In this document: positions 44,319 through 55,958 of the stretch, piece by piece | Position numbering within the stretch: the first letter of the stretch is position 1 | Layout of the letters: the number at the start of each line of letters is the position of its first letter | The notes under the pieces: generated by a model | Database searches by the model: none | What the model saw: only the letters and a program-made list of their open reading frames with translations | Told to the model about the DNA's origin: nothing | Assembly (NCBI GenBank): GCA_014529385.2 | Contig: CM043963.1 | Location: forward strand, 99,213,912-99,277,911 | Origin: Adiantum capillus-veneris | Taxonomy: Eukaryota > Streptophyta > Polypodiopsida > Polypodiales > Pteridaceae | Length of the DNA: 64,000 bases | Direction of reading: 5' to 3' | Translations under genes and position numbers: made by a program

Positions 44319-45040
44319 TGAGATGAAATGTTATATTAACGTTTTCAAAAGGTCAAAATGACCTATGAGACCAGAACGTTACAATGTGGTGGATCTGATA
44401 CAAAGTCAGAGTAACAAGATGACAAAATAAAATACTATGGAATTCTAAACTGCTAGGTGTGAACTAAGCAGTTACCTAGGATAGCTAGATCACAAGAGAT
44501 CGAGCATCGGTCGCTGGTGGATCTTATCAATCTCCTCCATGGTCAGTAGTCTGACCGGGCGTCGTGTATGTTGGGCCAAAGTGATCCGAATCCTTTGATG
44601 CAGTCTTCGTCGATGCTGTGTTCTCCCCAGCTCAGTCGATTAGTGTGCCTCTGGTGTGAGGCGACGAGCTCTGCTGTGGTAGTAGCTCCTCCAGATGTCC
44701 AGTGGCAGCTCTAAAGAAGTCTGTGATCTGTCTCTAAGACTGGCTAATCTCTCCTCTCATCAAACACTCTCTGTGTCTGCGCAACTCGAGCAAAAACAGA
44801 AACCCGGCATCTCTGATCCTCGTATCGCATGACTCTGGAGAGTGGTCCAAATTCCGCTCTGAACAAGCAATGGAAGCGGCCTCGTATCTCGTAGTAGACG
44901 GGGCAGTGGCATGTGTAGTGCAACTCTGTCTCAGGCTCGATGTCATAGGGGGTATGTTCTGGCCCCTACTAGTACTCCGTTGTTTCTCCTAGTCTCGATC
45001 CACAGCTGGTGTGAAGATGTGCGTATCTGGCCAATAGCAC

Positions 45041-45213
45041 CATAGTTACCCGGAACGGGAAATTGGAACGGGAACGGGGAACGGCAACATGCATGAAATG
45101 CCATTTCCTGTTTCGAATACTCACGTCTGAAACACGGAACGGGAATCCGGAACGGGAAAGTGGGATGGGAACGGGGAACGAAGACCTAAAAATGGCCATT
45201 GCTTGTTACTATG
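45041..45213. mobile_element. 173-bp MITE with 8-bp target-site duplication
   Basis: It interrupts LINE copy 4. AATAGCAC is duplicated at 45033-45040 and 45214-45221, and the empty site is preserved in LINE copy 2 (ccaatagcac near 38210). Ends are inverted: CATAGTTAC on the left, CATAGTAAC on the complement of the right. The interior is built of several ggaacggga motifs in direct and imperfect array. An 8-bp duplication suggests a hAT-driven element. Confidence 0.8.
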
Positions 45214-47705
45214 AATAGCACATCGTATCCCATGAGACAAGTGGGTGTCCATGTATCTGGGTCTCGTCACAAAACCGTCCTTCATAAGCTGGAGAAGATG
45301 CTCTCTGTAGAAAGCCATCTTCGTGCCCAACTCCTTTGCTGGCTGTATCCATGTCCTCCTGGTGTCTAGATGAGTCAGGTCCCGGTTGATGAACCTGGTG
45401 ATCTCGGACTGTGTAAGAGTTAGAGAGGGTGCATCCAGTGAGTACTGGAAGGGAGGCAATCTGTCTATGTTGAACCCATGCGCCTGAAACCATGATGTCA
45501 TCTCCCCATACCAGCATGTTGTATCTCCCTGCATGGCTAACTGCGAGAGGACTCAAGTGCAAGGCGGGCATATCTGTCTCTAGGAAGTTCCCACATGCGA
45601 TGTATGAAGGAGACAGATCTGGTGAGTGCCTCAACCACTCAATAGGGGCAGCTAGCTTTGCCCAGACAATAGCACGTGGTACTGAAGCCTTAGCTCTAAT
45701 GAGCCGCAAGATCATAGAGACCAGAGGCTTCTCCATGTCCCCCATCCATCAGTGTGGGCTGTCCTCCTGTGATGATCCAATGAAGGTCCCCAAATCTCAG
45801 CTCCATAAAGCAATGTAGAAGCCACCAAAGTATCAAAGAGCCAGAGCTTCGTCCGAGGCTCTTGAAACTGAACCTGTGAACACATCCTTTCCAATCTACC
45901 CAATGCTGCATGGGCTCTGGTCAATCTAGTCCCTGCTGCCCTCCTCAATGAAAATGCTGGCCCACTAAAAACCACTCCAAGGTAAGTGTAAGCAGATGTA
46001 TACTCCACTGTCTCCTGGCCGTATGTGAATGTGGGCGCTGACCTCCTGATCCACTGTGGGGTGGTATTAAATACCATGACCTTGGTTTTACCAAGGTTGA
46101 CGGACAAACCACTTTTCTGGGCAAACCTATGCAAAGCATCCAAGTGACGTTGCATCCCCTCCGGAGAGTCGGAGATCAATAGAGAGAGCGGGCAACCGTG
46201 CTTCACCCCAATAGTTGAGTGAACCGGTGTGGATAGACCCTCTGAGGTGCGTACATGCCCCACTACTGACCTGTATAATGCCATGACCCCCCAAATGAGC
46301 TTTGTGGGTACTCCCATCTGCTGTAATCTGCGCATCAATCTAGCTCTGGGTACTGTGTCAAATGCTTTGCGGAAATCCACAAAGCTACAATAGATCCGTC
46401 TCCCATGTGATCTGCCTCCTCAATGATGGCTCTGAGTGTCAAGATACGGTCAAGAGTAGAAAAACCCCTCCTAAACCCTGCCTGCCCGGCTGCACGTATC
46501 CCCTGCCTCTATCCATCTACTCAACTATTGCTCAAGAATAGATGCGTACAACCGTGCCAATGTGTGTCCAATCATGATAGTGCGATAATTCCCAGGCTCC
46601 ATAAGGTCTCCCGACTTGAAGATAGGTACAATAGTAGATAGGCTCCAAGTATCAGGCAAGCCCTCACATGGCACGGTTAAACATAACTGCTAGAAGCTCT
46701 GCCAGTAGATCTTTGGCATGCGTGAAATTCTCAGCCACTAAGCCATCATGATCATATGCTCTCCGAGTCCTCATCCTGTCAATGGCCTTCCTCACCATCT
46801 CAGCGGTAAAAAAAGCACATGTGTGTGGGCATGGATTGGGGGGGTCGGGAAGAATTGTGTACAGAGATGATGTGTATTGGCCCCAGGCCTCTATAGAAGT
46901 GATGGAAGGGGGGGGGAGGGGGGTGCTCATGAAAGAGCCGCCATGCCTCACGTGAGTACTGACTCAAGAATAGCTGGTATAGATCCTGCTCTAAGCGAGC
47001 CAAAAATGCCCTCTTATTCCGCCGCACCAGGCGTCGGAAGTCAATCTGTGACTGTCTGTGAGTGATGTCCCCTAAAAGCACCTCCCTTTGAAGTCTAGCT
47101 CTAGTGTCCCGGCATTCCTCATCATACCAATTGTTCTGAGGCATGCTCCTCAAATGGCGTCTCTGCTCAGGCTGGTTATGTGGGTATGCCTCTACTGCTG
47201 CATCATGTAGTGTCTATGGTAGTATAGTAGTAAGCTCCTCCAGAGGTTGCCCTGGCTCCTGTACAGGCGTGTGTAGATCCCATCTATGTATACAGAGTCC
47301 GTCTCCCGTGTGAAGGTGTAGCGAGTAGGGGCTGCTGCCCGAGGCCTGTGTGCTACACTAAACTGAAAAGAGATGGTCAACGACACAAGAGCATGATCCA
47401 CTGTCACACCAACTGGTCTGAGTCCAACCGTGAGATCCTGGATACTAGAGATGAGGCTCGGCTGTGCCATGACATAATCCACTGTGCTAGCTCCATGTAT
47501 GTGTGGAAAGCATGTAAAACCCCCCGTTGCGAAAAATCTCTGTAGGCCATTCAAGATGGCCAATCCATGTGCAGTCCCCATGTCTATCAAGTGTCATCCA
47601 TACTCAGTGTGTTCCCCATCCTGTGATACTCTGGATAGGCCCGTCTCTACAGCATCCAACTCTCTCAACATCTCCTGTGAAGTATCATAAAATACTCTCA
47701 GGAGG

Positions 47706-48190
47706 TTGAGCAGGAGGAATGACCAGGTATGTTTTTGTTGAGGAATGACCAGGTATGTTTTTGTTGCCATTGACATTATGTGGGTGGGGATAATTGGAAG
47801 GGAGGATGACAAGCTGCAAGGCTGAGAGGGAGAAGAGCTGCACATCAAGGGTAAAGCTACATGCGGGTATGGCAAGGCGAGAGAGCTAGGCGTTGCATGC
47901 TTCTCTGTCCGGCTGTGATGTCCAGGTGGAGGGAGCGCCGACGGCAGTTGGACAGAGTGAAATGGCGATGCAGGGCGAGAGAGGGAGCGGGTGCTGTTGT
48001 GTGCGGTTGTGACGGCGAGGTGGAAGGAGCGTTGCAAGCTGTTGTGGGCGGCTGAGGTGGCGAGCCTTGGAGACCATAGTAACTATGGAAAGTGTATGAG
48101 GCAGGGCGTATGTCCCACAGGCAAAGAAGAACGGGGAAGAAGGGGGGGATATGGTCGGATAGTTATGAATTGTCGGTGTCTATGCAAGTG
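47706..48190. other. Unassigned G-rich region with 26-bp duplication
   Basis: aggaatgaccaggtatgttt... (26 bp) is repeated exactly at 47715-47740 and 47741-47766. The rest is G-rich and purine-rich without a recognised frame. It may be the 5' flank of the HUH gene that follows. Confidence 0.55.
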
Positions 48191-48192
48191 CA

Positions 48193-49360
48193 ATGGTGCG
48201 ACTGAAAAGTTTAGCGCCAGGAGCGGCCGAAGATCGGGCCCGCCCGCCTAAAAAGAGGAGGAGAGCCGTAGTGAATGACCTTGGTCGTGTAGCAAAGAAG
48301 AAAGGCCGGCCGCCACTGACGAGAGTAGAGAAATGTGGAAGGGATGAGAGGAAACCCAAAAAAATGACGGAAGTTAGCGTCACCGTAGCTGTAGGCGGTG
48401 CTGGTATAGATATCAATCTCTTAGCTCGAGTGAAGGAGTTCTTGGTGAAAGAGACAGTAGTTGGTATTTTCTCGGTGGAAAGGGGAGGCAGTGTGTTTCA
48501 CTTGTATTTTCAAACGGTCATACGTATAATGAGCATCTCCCTTATAGCTATAAACAAAAAGGCGAAAACTTATTTGGGTTGGGATAAAGAGAATTCGTTT
48601 GGGGAAAATGTGCTTTGCCGAGCATTCAGGCAGAATAAACACGTTCGAGGGTGTGATTGGGTATTGTTTGAAGGACGACGACGAGGCCTACTTTCAAAAA
48701 GTCGAGTACAACATAACCGCGGAAGAGATGAACAAAGGCATAGAATTGTACAGCTTGTATGGGGTCAACGATGCAAAGAGCCGCATTTGCTTGACGTACA
48801 ATAATATCTTCGATTGTGCCTTGATGTTTTGGAGGTTTTAGATGCGGCACCCATTTGAAAATAATTTCTTGGATACTTTGCACAAAATGTTGCGAAGTGA
48901 AAGGTACTACCCTTCCTCGACATGGATCACTTCGTATCAGGGGCAAGGGATGAGTGTGAAAAAGATGAAAGCTCTTTGAACCTGCATGACATTCCCATCT
49001 ACGACGACGTTCCAAGATGTAGTGGCAATCTTTGTTGCAGATGATTTGTATCAAAATAGTCAACCGAGGTTGGATTGGTTTACATCCCACTGGACAGACA
49101 TAGAGAGATACATAAAATTAAGCACTCTGTTTAATTTGTACAAGTACATTTGCACATGTCTGGTTGCTTTTGGGTGTGAAAGTAAGAAGTTAACCGATAC
49201 GAGCCCCACAATCGAGACGCCTGCTGGTGACGAGGCATCAAGCAATGTCGGGAGTGTCGGGACGGACGAGAGGCTGCCCAAGCTAGGTGATGAATACATC
49301 CCGTTGCTGCACCGAGCCGAGGCAACAACTGTTGTGCTGTACAGTCCACATGATGCTTAA
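48193..49360 (+). pseudogene. Replitron-like HUH (Y1) endonuclease gene, frameshifted
   Basis: The first frame (ATG 48193) opens with basic runs and an AT-hook-like KKKGRPPL (about 48292-48318), then VGIFSVERGGSVFHLYFQ. The HLYFQ sits where rolling-circle HUH enzymes have H-hydrophobic-H-x-Q; the second His (48505-48507) is Tyr here. Near 48640 a one-base loss shifts the frame; the next frame has VIGYCLKDD, a YxxK motif with Tyr at 48662-48664 and Lys at 48671-48673. A TAG at 48839 and a TGA near 48977 lie in the same frame, which goes on to 49360 (DWFTSHWTD). HUH enzymes nick one DNA strand through the Tyr. Clearly inactive. Confidence 0.7.
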
Positions 49361-49423
49361 TAATTGATTTTTTTTCTGCATGCCATGTTCAACATAACAA
49401 TGTATATACATTGTAGGTAAGCA

Positions 49424-49783
49424 ATGGATGTTGAGATCGAAGCGGTTGACGTCGAAGAGATGCAGATAGAGGAATCAGCAAATGGAGTGAGTGAGGCAGC
49501 ATTTGAGCGATTGGGAGATATCTGATGCAAATATGGGCAGAGTCGCGCGAGCCTGACAACAAGGGGAATGCAACATTCAGGAGCCGTGTTTGTGGTTTGA
49601 TAGTCTTTCAAGAAGTCTGAAGATGAATACCAGATAAATGTAGCAGATGTACAGGTTTGTAGAATGGAAGAAGAAATAGCAGCATTGAAGAAAGTGGTTG
49701 TTGATACGAAGAGCCAATTGAATAGGCTAAATGCAATAGTCATAAGGCTCTCTAAAGCTTTAGGAAGGCGGGGTTGTAAATAA
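49424..49783 (+). pseudogene. Downstream acidic/coiled-coil ORF fragments of the HUH element
   Basis: After a gap with acceptor-like ttgtag, a short acidic frame (ATG 49426, rich in Glu/Val/Asp) runs to 49523. Then 49604-49783 encodes a heptad-like helix (ATG-equivalent at 49664: MEEEIAALKKVVVD, then LNRLNAIVIRLSKAL) ending in basic GRRGCK. It could be the last exon of the HUH gene or a separate small protein. The frames are offset by stops. Confidence 0.4.
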
Positions 49784-51048
49784 AATAGTATAGTTTGAAA
49801 CTCTGATTGTTAAACAACAGTGCTGTGGTTTATGTCCTTTCTGAAATCCATTGTATGGTGGTGTGCTTAGCTTTGGAAATACGTTTGGAACGTTAATTGG
49901 AAAAGGTATATACTGAGGAATCTGTAGATGTAACTCTATGAGAGTATGTGTAGTGGTTTCTGAGAGTCTAGACATGTAATTTAATTTAACTTCTTTATTT
50001 CTGTTCTCAAAATACCTTTGTGAGATTTGATTCAAAAGGCATATGCTGGCGAATCTAGACATCTAATTTGCTTTCTTTAATTTCATGCTAGTATGTTCAT
50101 AGAAGTAGAACAACACAAAAGCAGTGTGATGGTAGACATGGTAGCAGAACTCGAGAGTTGAGATCAGATGAAAAGTCGCCACAAAAGACTGGGGTCCTAG
50201 TCGTTGTTAACCACTATCTTACCTTGCAGCTTGTTGAAGGGAACTTTACGACAGGATCTAATTTGCACCATGCCTTACCATGTTCTTCACACATACAAAT
50301 GAAAAAGCAAGCTCCTGGAAATCTCATTGGAATTGTTTTGCCATCATCATCCATCCATAGAAGGTGAGTTGGGATTGCTTCCCTATTTGGCACACACGCT
50401 CTTTTGTCACTACAGGCTTGTGTCTTTTTCTTTCAATTGAATGTACTTCTTGAAGAGATTACCCAACAAATTTGCAAGCAGCTTGAGGTGGTTACAGGAC
50501 CGCTTCATCCATTTTCTTCTTCTTCTCACCACCTCCATTGTGCCTTCCTCTGTGCCTTTTTCTTGGCTTTGCGGGTAAGTGGTAACCATGGTGGGTATGT
50601 TGTTAGCACTTAGGAGAGTGCAATTGAGGCAACAAGACCCTTGCAGAAGAGAATTAAAGGTTGGCGTAGATTTCTCAAGTGGACATGCTCCTCAACAAGT
50701 TGATAGCCACTGGGATGATGTGATGATCGAAGGACTCATTGAGAGCATGATGATCGCAAATGATTGAAAATTGTGTCGCAAATTGCCACAAGTATAGTTG
50801 TTGATACAAAAGATGGCGTAAAGAGAGATACAGAGGTATGTGCTAAGGTTGACTCCATGACTAGGAATACCATTAGCCCTTCTATGAGGGATGTAGAACA
50901 AAAGATAGGGCAAGTTCAACAAATCAAAACTCTCTCAATGAATCTAATACCTCTAGTATGTATCATCGTTCAAACAAATCCCAGAGGACGCTTCCTATTC
51001 AAGAATAAGAAGCCAGGATGGAAAGCAGACACATATTTGGTGTGGAGA
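49784..51048. other. Unassigned region upstream of a copia LTR
   Basis: Short plus-strand frames (50158-50367, 50404-50613, 50579-50767, 50764-51066) show no motif I recognise. As a polypurine tract and LTR follow, the right part may be the degraded 3' end of a copia element. No RNase H could be read. Confidence 0.4.
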
Positions 51049-51593
51049 TCAGTGGGAGATTGCTAAGTATGGAGCTTGATTTACCCTTTGTAAATTTTAG
51101 TAAAAAAAACGCACATTTGAAAGGCTCCCATTATGAGGAGAAGCCATTGTGCGTAAGAAAAATCACTTGCTAAAAAACCAAAAATTCACGCCATCACCTA
51201 AATATTCCCTTTTCATCGGTTGATCGATTAGCTGGTGGGTGGAAGTCTTTGGCTGGTGGCTAATTTTTAGGTGGACTTGTCTTCTGAAGGATGGCCACAC
51301 ATGGGCGCATGGGAGAATTCAACTCGGACTTGTCTACACAAGGGCGCCTACACACGGCTGCTTCTCATGAGAGAAGACAACGCTTTTGGCCTATAAAAGG
51401 AGTCATTTTCTACACACAAAATTTATTGTGAAGTTGATGAAACAAGGTGTGTGTGAGGTGATGAGAGTGAAGCAATCGGGAGTTCCATTAAAGGTATAAT
51501 CCCTTTGTAACCTACTTTTAGTTTGAAGTACTAAAGCCATTGAGTGGTTGCTTTCCCATGCATGTAGCCCACATTGGGTGAGCCACGTATATC

Positions 51594-51641
<48 letters not shown>

Positions 51642-51704
51642 ATCTCTCGTGTATGAAAATTTTCTCTCTCCATTAAGTAAACCAATCTAATATCTACTTA
51701 GCTA
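51049..51704 (+). repeat. Copia-type 3' LTR with polypurine tract
   Basis: Tract cagtgggagat at 51049-51059, then LTR TGCTAAGTA at 51060, ending TACTTAGCTA at 51704, a near-perfect inversion of the start. It contains a TATA box cctataaaagg at about 51388-51398 and a (CT)n tract at 51597-51638. catgtagcccacattgggtgagccacgta resembles the R-U5 region of plant copia LTRs. Confidence 0.65.
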
Positions 51705-51734
51705 CGTCTTATTCCTACCATGGGCAATATGGGA

Positions 51735-52415
51735 AGATAATGATGAGGGACATATGTGGTGAGATTTGGAGCTAAAGTTCTAAATACTCGCCAAAGAGAT
51801 TATCCACAGATGAAGAGGGAATTGTGGTGCATAGTTACGGTTTTGAAAAGTGATAAGTACCATTTGATTGGAGCATGTGTGATTGTGGAAAAATATTGCT
51901 TGCCTCTTCTTCGGATGATCACAAGCTATTCAACTCCTAATATTTCTATGCTATGATGGATTGCATACATCAAGTACTTGAATCTAGAAATCAAGCATAT
52001 TGCACGGAAAGATAATCTAGTTGCAGATATGCTTTCTAGGACAAGGTATGAAGACGAGAAAGAGATGGTGGATGAGATTGATGATGTAGGGGCAAATTTC
52101 TACACTATATCTCATGCTAAGGGTAACCATGTATACTACATAAGTTCACTGCAATGGTTTGAAGAGGATATGTATGAAGGAGAATGGTTACTCATAGGTC
52201 GGTATTTGAGTACCTTGACAAAGGAGGATGATTGGACCAAACAAGAATTCAAGAGGATACACAAAAAAGCATATGGATATTTCTTACAAGATGGTTACTT
52301 GTGCAAAAATCCCAAACAAAGGAATGGGATGCCATTAAAGGTTATTTGTGATAGGGACACTCAACAAAAGCTCATCAAGGAGTTTCATGAAAGTCTATAG
52401 ACAGGACATCGTGGT
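51735..52415 (+). pseudogene. Ty3/gypsy RNase H to integrase fragment, left half
   Basis: Frames 51756-51956 and 51978-52400 encode RNase H sequence (VRFGAKVLNTRQRDYPQMKR; later IKHIARKDNLVADMLSR) and run into the integrase zinc finger (LIKEFHESL then TGHRG). One stop lies at about 51956 and another near 52398. The sequence is cut after catcgtggt at 52415 by the hAT-like insertion and continues at 61986. Confidence 0.85.
52408..52415. repeat. 8-bp target-site duplication, left (ATCGTGGT)
   Basis: Exact match to 61978-61985; together they flank the 9562-bp insertion. Confidence 0.9.
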
Positions 52416-52545
52416 CAATGTTTGGGAAAAATCATTTTTCAAATCGGGAAATATTTTTTTGCGAGTGCTTTTTTGGAATCCGACGAGCAAATTTCAAAAA
52501 GATTCTTTTCTTCTCTTCTCAACTTTATTCTCTCTCTCGATCCTC
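52416..52545 (+). repeat. hAT-like element left terminal inverted repeat (two blocks)
   Basis: The outer 15-bp block 52416-52430 is paired with 61963-61977. The inner block from gcgagtgctt at 52461 through actttattctctctctcgatcct (52545) pairs with 61671-61752. The left spacer between the blocks is about 30 bp, the right about 210 bp. Confidence 0.85.
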
Positions 52546-52672
52546 CTTCAGTCTCTCCCCCCCCTCCCCCCCCTCTCTCTCTCTCAAATTGTTTTCCTTG
52601 GTAAACACACCTTGATCCCACATTGTTCTCACCATCGCTTTTGCTCCTTTTTTCTCTCCCTTGATCCTCTTG

Positions 52673-52677
<5 letters not shown>

Positions 52678-52724
<47 letters not shown>
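52678..52724. repeat. (CT)n microsatellite inside the hAT-like element
   Basis: About 46 bp, followed by a short (AC)n. It lies just inside the left inverted-repeat region; a (GA)n at 61627-61671 occupies the mirrored position on the right. Confidence 0.92.
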
Positions 52725-52729
<5 letters not shown>

Positions 52730-52835
52730 CACACACGCACACGCAACAAAAAGAGCGATTAAAATATTTATAAACCAAGATAATTCAAAACATCTTTGCA
52801 AAGGTCCAATTCCTATCCAATCGATATCAACTTCG

Positions 52836-54585
52836 CTAGCTACAATACATAGTGAAAAATGTGTCACAAAATTGTACAATCGTGGGTTTTACTCTAAGTT
52901 TGGATATGTGTTCATGGCTAAGAGAATTATAGACATGTACTTTGCTTAGCACGGATTGATGTATGAACATGTTTTCATTTTGGCTCAATCCCAGAACTCT
53001 CGACAAAATGAAGCACAAGCGCTTGCAAGCCAAATAAGATTTTTTCTTGGCCTCCTTGTCGGTGAAATTAGGGTATGTGCAGTAGGGCTCGTCCTTGATG
53101 TGCACTTCATACACCCCCCACATGTCCATCTAATGTGTGATGTTCAACCTTGGAGACTTCATGTGCTTTGTCTACAATGTATTTCTCTTCAATCACCTTA
53201 GCCTTTAAACAAAGAGCGAGACCAATTTTCTTAGCTGCCTCCTCTGAAATGAAAGTCCAAAATTTGACTCTTATGCCATTTCTTAGTATTGAACCATTGC
53301 TACCTGTTTTTGTTGAAGAGGAAGAGGAATCACCTCCACCCTTGGGAGGAGTTCGCATTGTTGTTGCACTCTCTTGATCTTTTCCAATTGTCTCTACTTG
53401 AAATCCTCGTTTAAGTAGTACCTCAACTTCTTCATCGGTGAGATTTGTTCTTAAATCAACCGGCCAAGTTGTTGGAGGAGGAGCTGGCCTTGGTTCTATA
53501 TTATGATCCAACACATAGCAATGAATAACATGTCTAGGACATAATCAAAACCATTGTTTGAGTAGTTCATTTGGATGTTTTCTCTACAGACTACCCCTCA
53601 AAGGATGGTGTAGGAGTCCCTTTACTACATGCCACAATATTTTGTCCACATCTTTTTCCACCACTGGGGGTGTCACTACATGTCACACGACTGAGGGGTT
53701 CTTCATATTTCCTATGTAGCTTCATTGACCTCTCGTGTGTTGTGTGGTCTCGTGTTTTTGCATTGCACTCTGGCCTATGTGTCGATTCATCCTCAACATC
53801 AATCACAATCGATGGCCCGCCCTTTTGCTGAACAATTTCCTTGTCTCCTTCAAGAGGGGTGCGAGCTTTATACATGGGTGTTCTAGATAAAGCCTCATTC
53901 ACTACTCTTATCACTTGTGCTGCACTAGAGGAAACTCTTTCCTTAAGCCTCTTAAATGAAGGACCCTTTCCAATATGTTTACCTTGAGAGTAAGAAATTG
54001 CCTTCGTGCTTTGTAGTATTGCATTTTTCATATCTGAAGTACATGCGTCATACAATGAGTTTTTTCTTTTGAACCCTTTGCTTGCAAGCCAACTACCATG
54101 CTTGCTCTCGATGGCCAAGTTGGTTCTTGGAGTGTTTTCCCCATTAGCACTTTCCTCTATTGTTGTCATGATGCTCCCCAATGTGCAATATGCACCTCCC
54201 ACCAACTCAACCAAGAGTCCATTGCAAGGATGTCTTTATCCATGCAATTTTCATTTCATCACCATTGTCGAAGAGACAATGTACTTTGTGGTGTGTGCCA
54301 CCATGCTTTGTTTCCAATGAAAAGGGTAAGATCCCTCTTGATGTTGTAGAACATTGTCTTTGCCACCAGTGTGAACACGGTACGAAATGCATTCCAGTTG
54401 GCTTAAGCTTCGTCCGCCATGAATCCATGGAAATCCGCTCTTTCACATCCATGACCCTCCATAACTTCATTTATGCATTGCCAGAAAAGAATTTGTGTTT
54501 CCATGTCTTCCTCTTTTATTTCACAAGTTGCAATAGTGAGAAGATCTTGCATGCTACAACATAAGACAAGCACATTATTAAACAT
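52836..54585 (-). pseudogene. SWIM-like zinc-finger protein gene, degraded
   Basis: Minus-strand frames 54214-53591 (Ser/Lys/Arg-rich), 53514-53107 and 53129-52836 form one tract. The C-terminal part has FISEEAAKKIGLALCLKAKV, then VYEVHIKDEPYCTYPNF and SYLACKRLCFILSRVLGL. This resembles a SWIM domain (CxC...CxH), with CTY for CxC and CKR for CxH, so two ligands are lost. A frame change in a C/G run at about 53110-53118 joins the last two frames. In 54470-54207 more protein-like sequence lies upstream. The start is unknown. Confidence 0.5.
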
Positions 54586-54770
54586 GTTGTTGGTTGTTTC
54601 TTAAGATATGCCAAACTTCAAAAATATGTTTCTAAGACAACAAACCCTGGATTGTAAATGTGACATGCCATGGTCACCCAATCCGTCACTCGATGAGTGT
54701 GATCAAACTGCACTCAAGTGTGCCGAAGATCTCCAGGTCCACTTCATCGCATGTGATTAACCAAACCTAA

Positions 54771-55061
54771 TCATGATGCAGGATCAACTATAGATTTCTT
54801 GAACACAAAGCATCGCTCTCCTTCCACTCCTTGCCCGGGAAACCTACTTTTGTGAAAAAAATCATATTTGCAATCTCTTTTTTGCCGCAGCAAGGAGTCC
54901 ACACCAAAGCTCTCCTTTGTTGGCCCATTTCTAATTGCAGCCACGGACCTTCGAAACTTGTATTTCAGAGTTAAATTACTTTGAATATTATGTCCAAACA
55001 AGAGAAACATGTAAGCATCCTCACTAGTTGTCCTCCACCAAGGGAACCATTGCTTCAACAA
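54771..55061 (-). pseudogene. Upstream part of the minus-strand tract in the hAT-like element
   Basis: A 96-codon frame rich in aromatic and basic residues (LKYKFRRSVAAIRNGPTKESF). It is likely an exon or broken piece of the SWIM-like gene, since it lies on the same strand and ends shortly before the divergent promoter zone at 55.1-55.7 kb. The product is not identified. Confidence 0.35.
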
Positions 55062-55149
55062 AATTTAGAAATACTTGCTCACCAAGTACATGGCTAGAGA
55101 CCCCCTCTTTCATCAAAGTTGTTGTAAACCCCCTTTCCCTGTGGGAATT

Positions 55150-55150
55150 G

Positions 55151-55219
<69 letters not shown>

Positions 55220-55639
55220 GGAACCGGCTCTATGCGGACCTCATTGCGCGGGGTCATGGCGAAGGGTTGAGGGCGCAGCGCGAGTGGAGTCACGGTGGCG
55301 TGTGGACGGGGAGGGGGCTTGGACAAGGACAACGCCTGTAGGCGTGCATGGACTACTGGTGCCTGCAGTCCACACAGGCGTCCACCCTACGTTCGCGTGT
55401 ACTGTGGTGCGGTGGTAGGCCACGCGACACATGGGCGACAGTGAGGCCCACGTGCCGCGTGGTCTACCGCCGCACTGTAGTCCACGCGAGCATACGAGCC
55501 CGGGTCCTTGTCCCCACCCTCTCCCTTGTCGCCTTGACTCCGCACATACGACCCCATCCATGTTACCCCCCCTTGACCCGCCGCCCGCGCCGCCCTAACC
55601 TCCCTCTTTGACCCCCCCACCCCCCTCCCTTTTGTCTAT

Positions 55640-55685
<46 letters not shown>

Positions 55686-55690
55686 TTATT
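55150..55690. promoter_or_regulatory. Divergent promoter-like zone with two (CT)n tracts
   Basis: (CT)n at about 55157-55213 and 55646-55681, separated by a GC-rich stretch. A TATA-like ctataaaat lies at about 55633-55645, directly before the second tract, upstream of the plus-strand gene. Placement between two diverging gene tracts suggests a promoter region; CT-rich leaders are common in plant core promoters. Confidence 0.45.
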
Positions 55691-55958
55691 TCTTTCACAC
55701 TCCTACTCTTCTCTTTAGCGTTAGTGATCTCTATCTCTTTGAAAAAAAAACCCTTTTTATTTCATTGCCTCCCACCTTTCCAAACCTTGTACTCCCACTC
55801 TCTCTCATTTCATTTCTCTCAAACCTTCTTCTCCTAGCCTGTTTCATTTCATTTCTCTCAAACCTTCTCCCCCTACCTTCAAACCTCTTCTTTTATTTTC
55901 ACCTTTCATCTTTTCTTTGGAATCCATAAGCACCAAAGATGTGGACTGTCAAAAAGAA

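Larger units (their letters stand above)
44262..47705 (-). mobile_element. LINE copy 4, 5'-truncated
   Basis: (GA)n at 44267-44312, then the shared 3' end. ORF2 follows on the minus strand up to the endonuclease (47590-47192 with PHIHGASTVDYVM; ending at VFYDTSQEMLREL near 47690). The YADD-containing part of RT is deleted: the frame goes from KHGCPLS straight to LLISDSPEGM near 46190. A 173-bp MITE interrupts it at 45041. Confidence 0.85.

Noticed and set aside
48193-49360. Helitron RepHel protein
   Set aside because: No helicase motifs follow the HUH-like part, and only one catalytic-tyrosine motif is seen. A single-tyrosine Replitron-like enzyme fits better.
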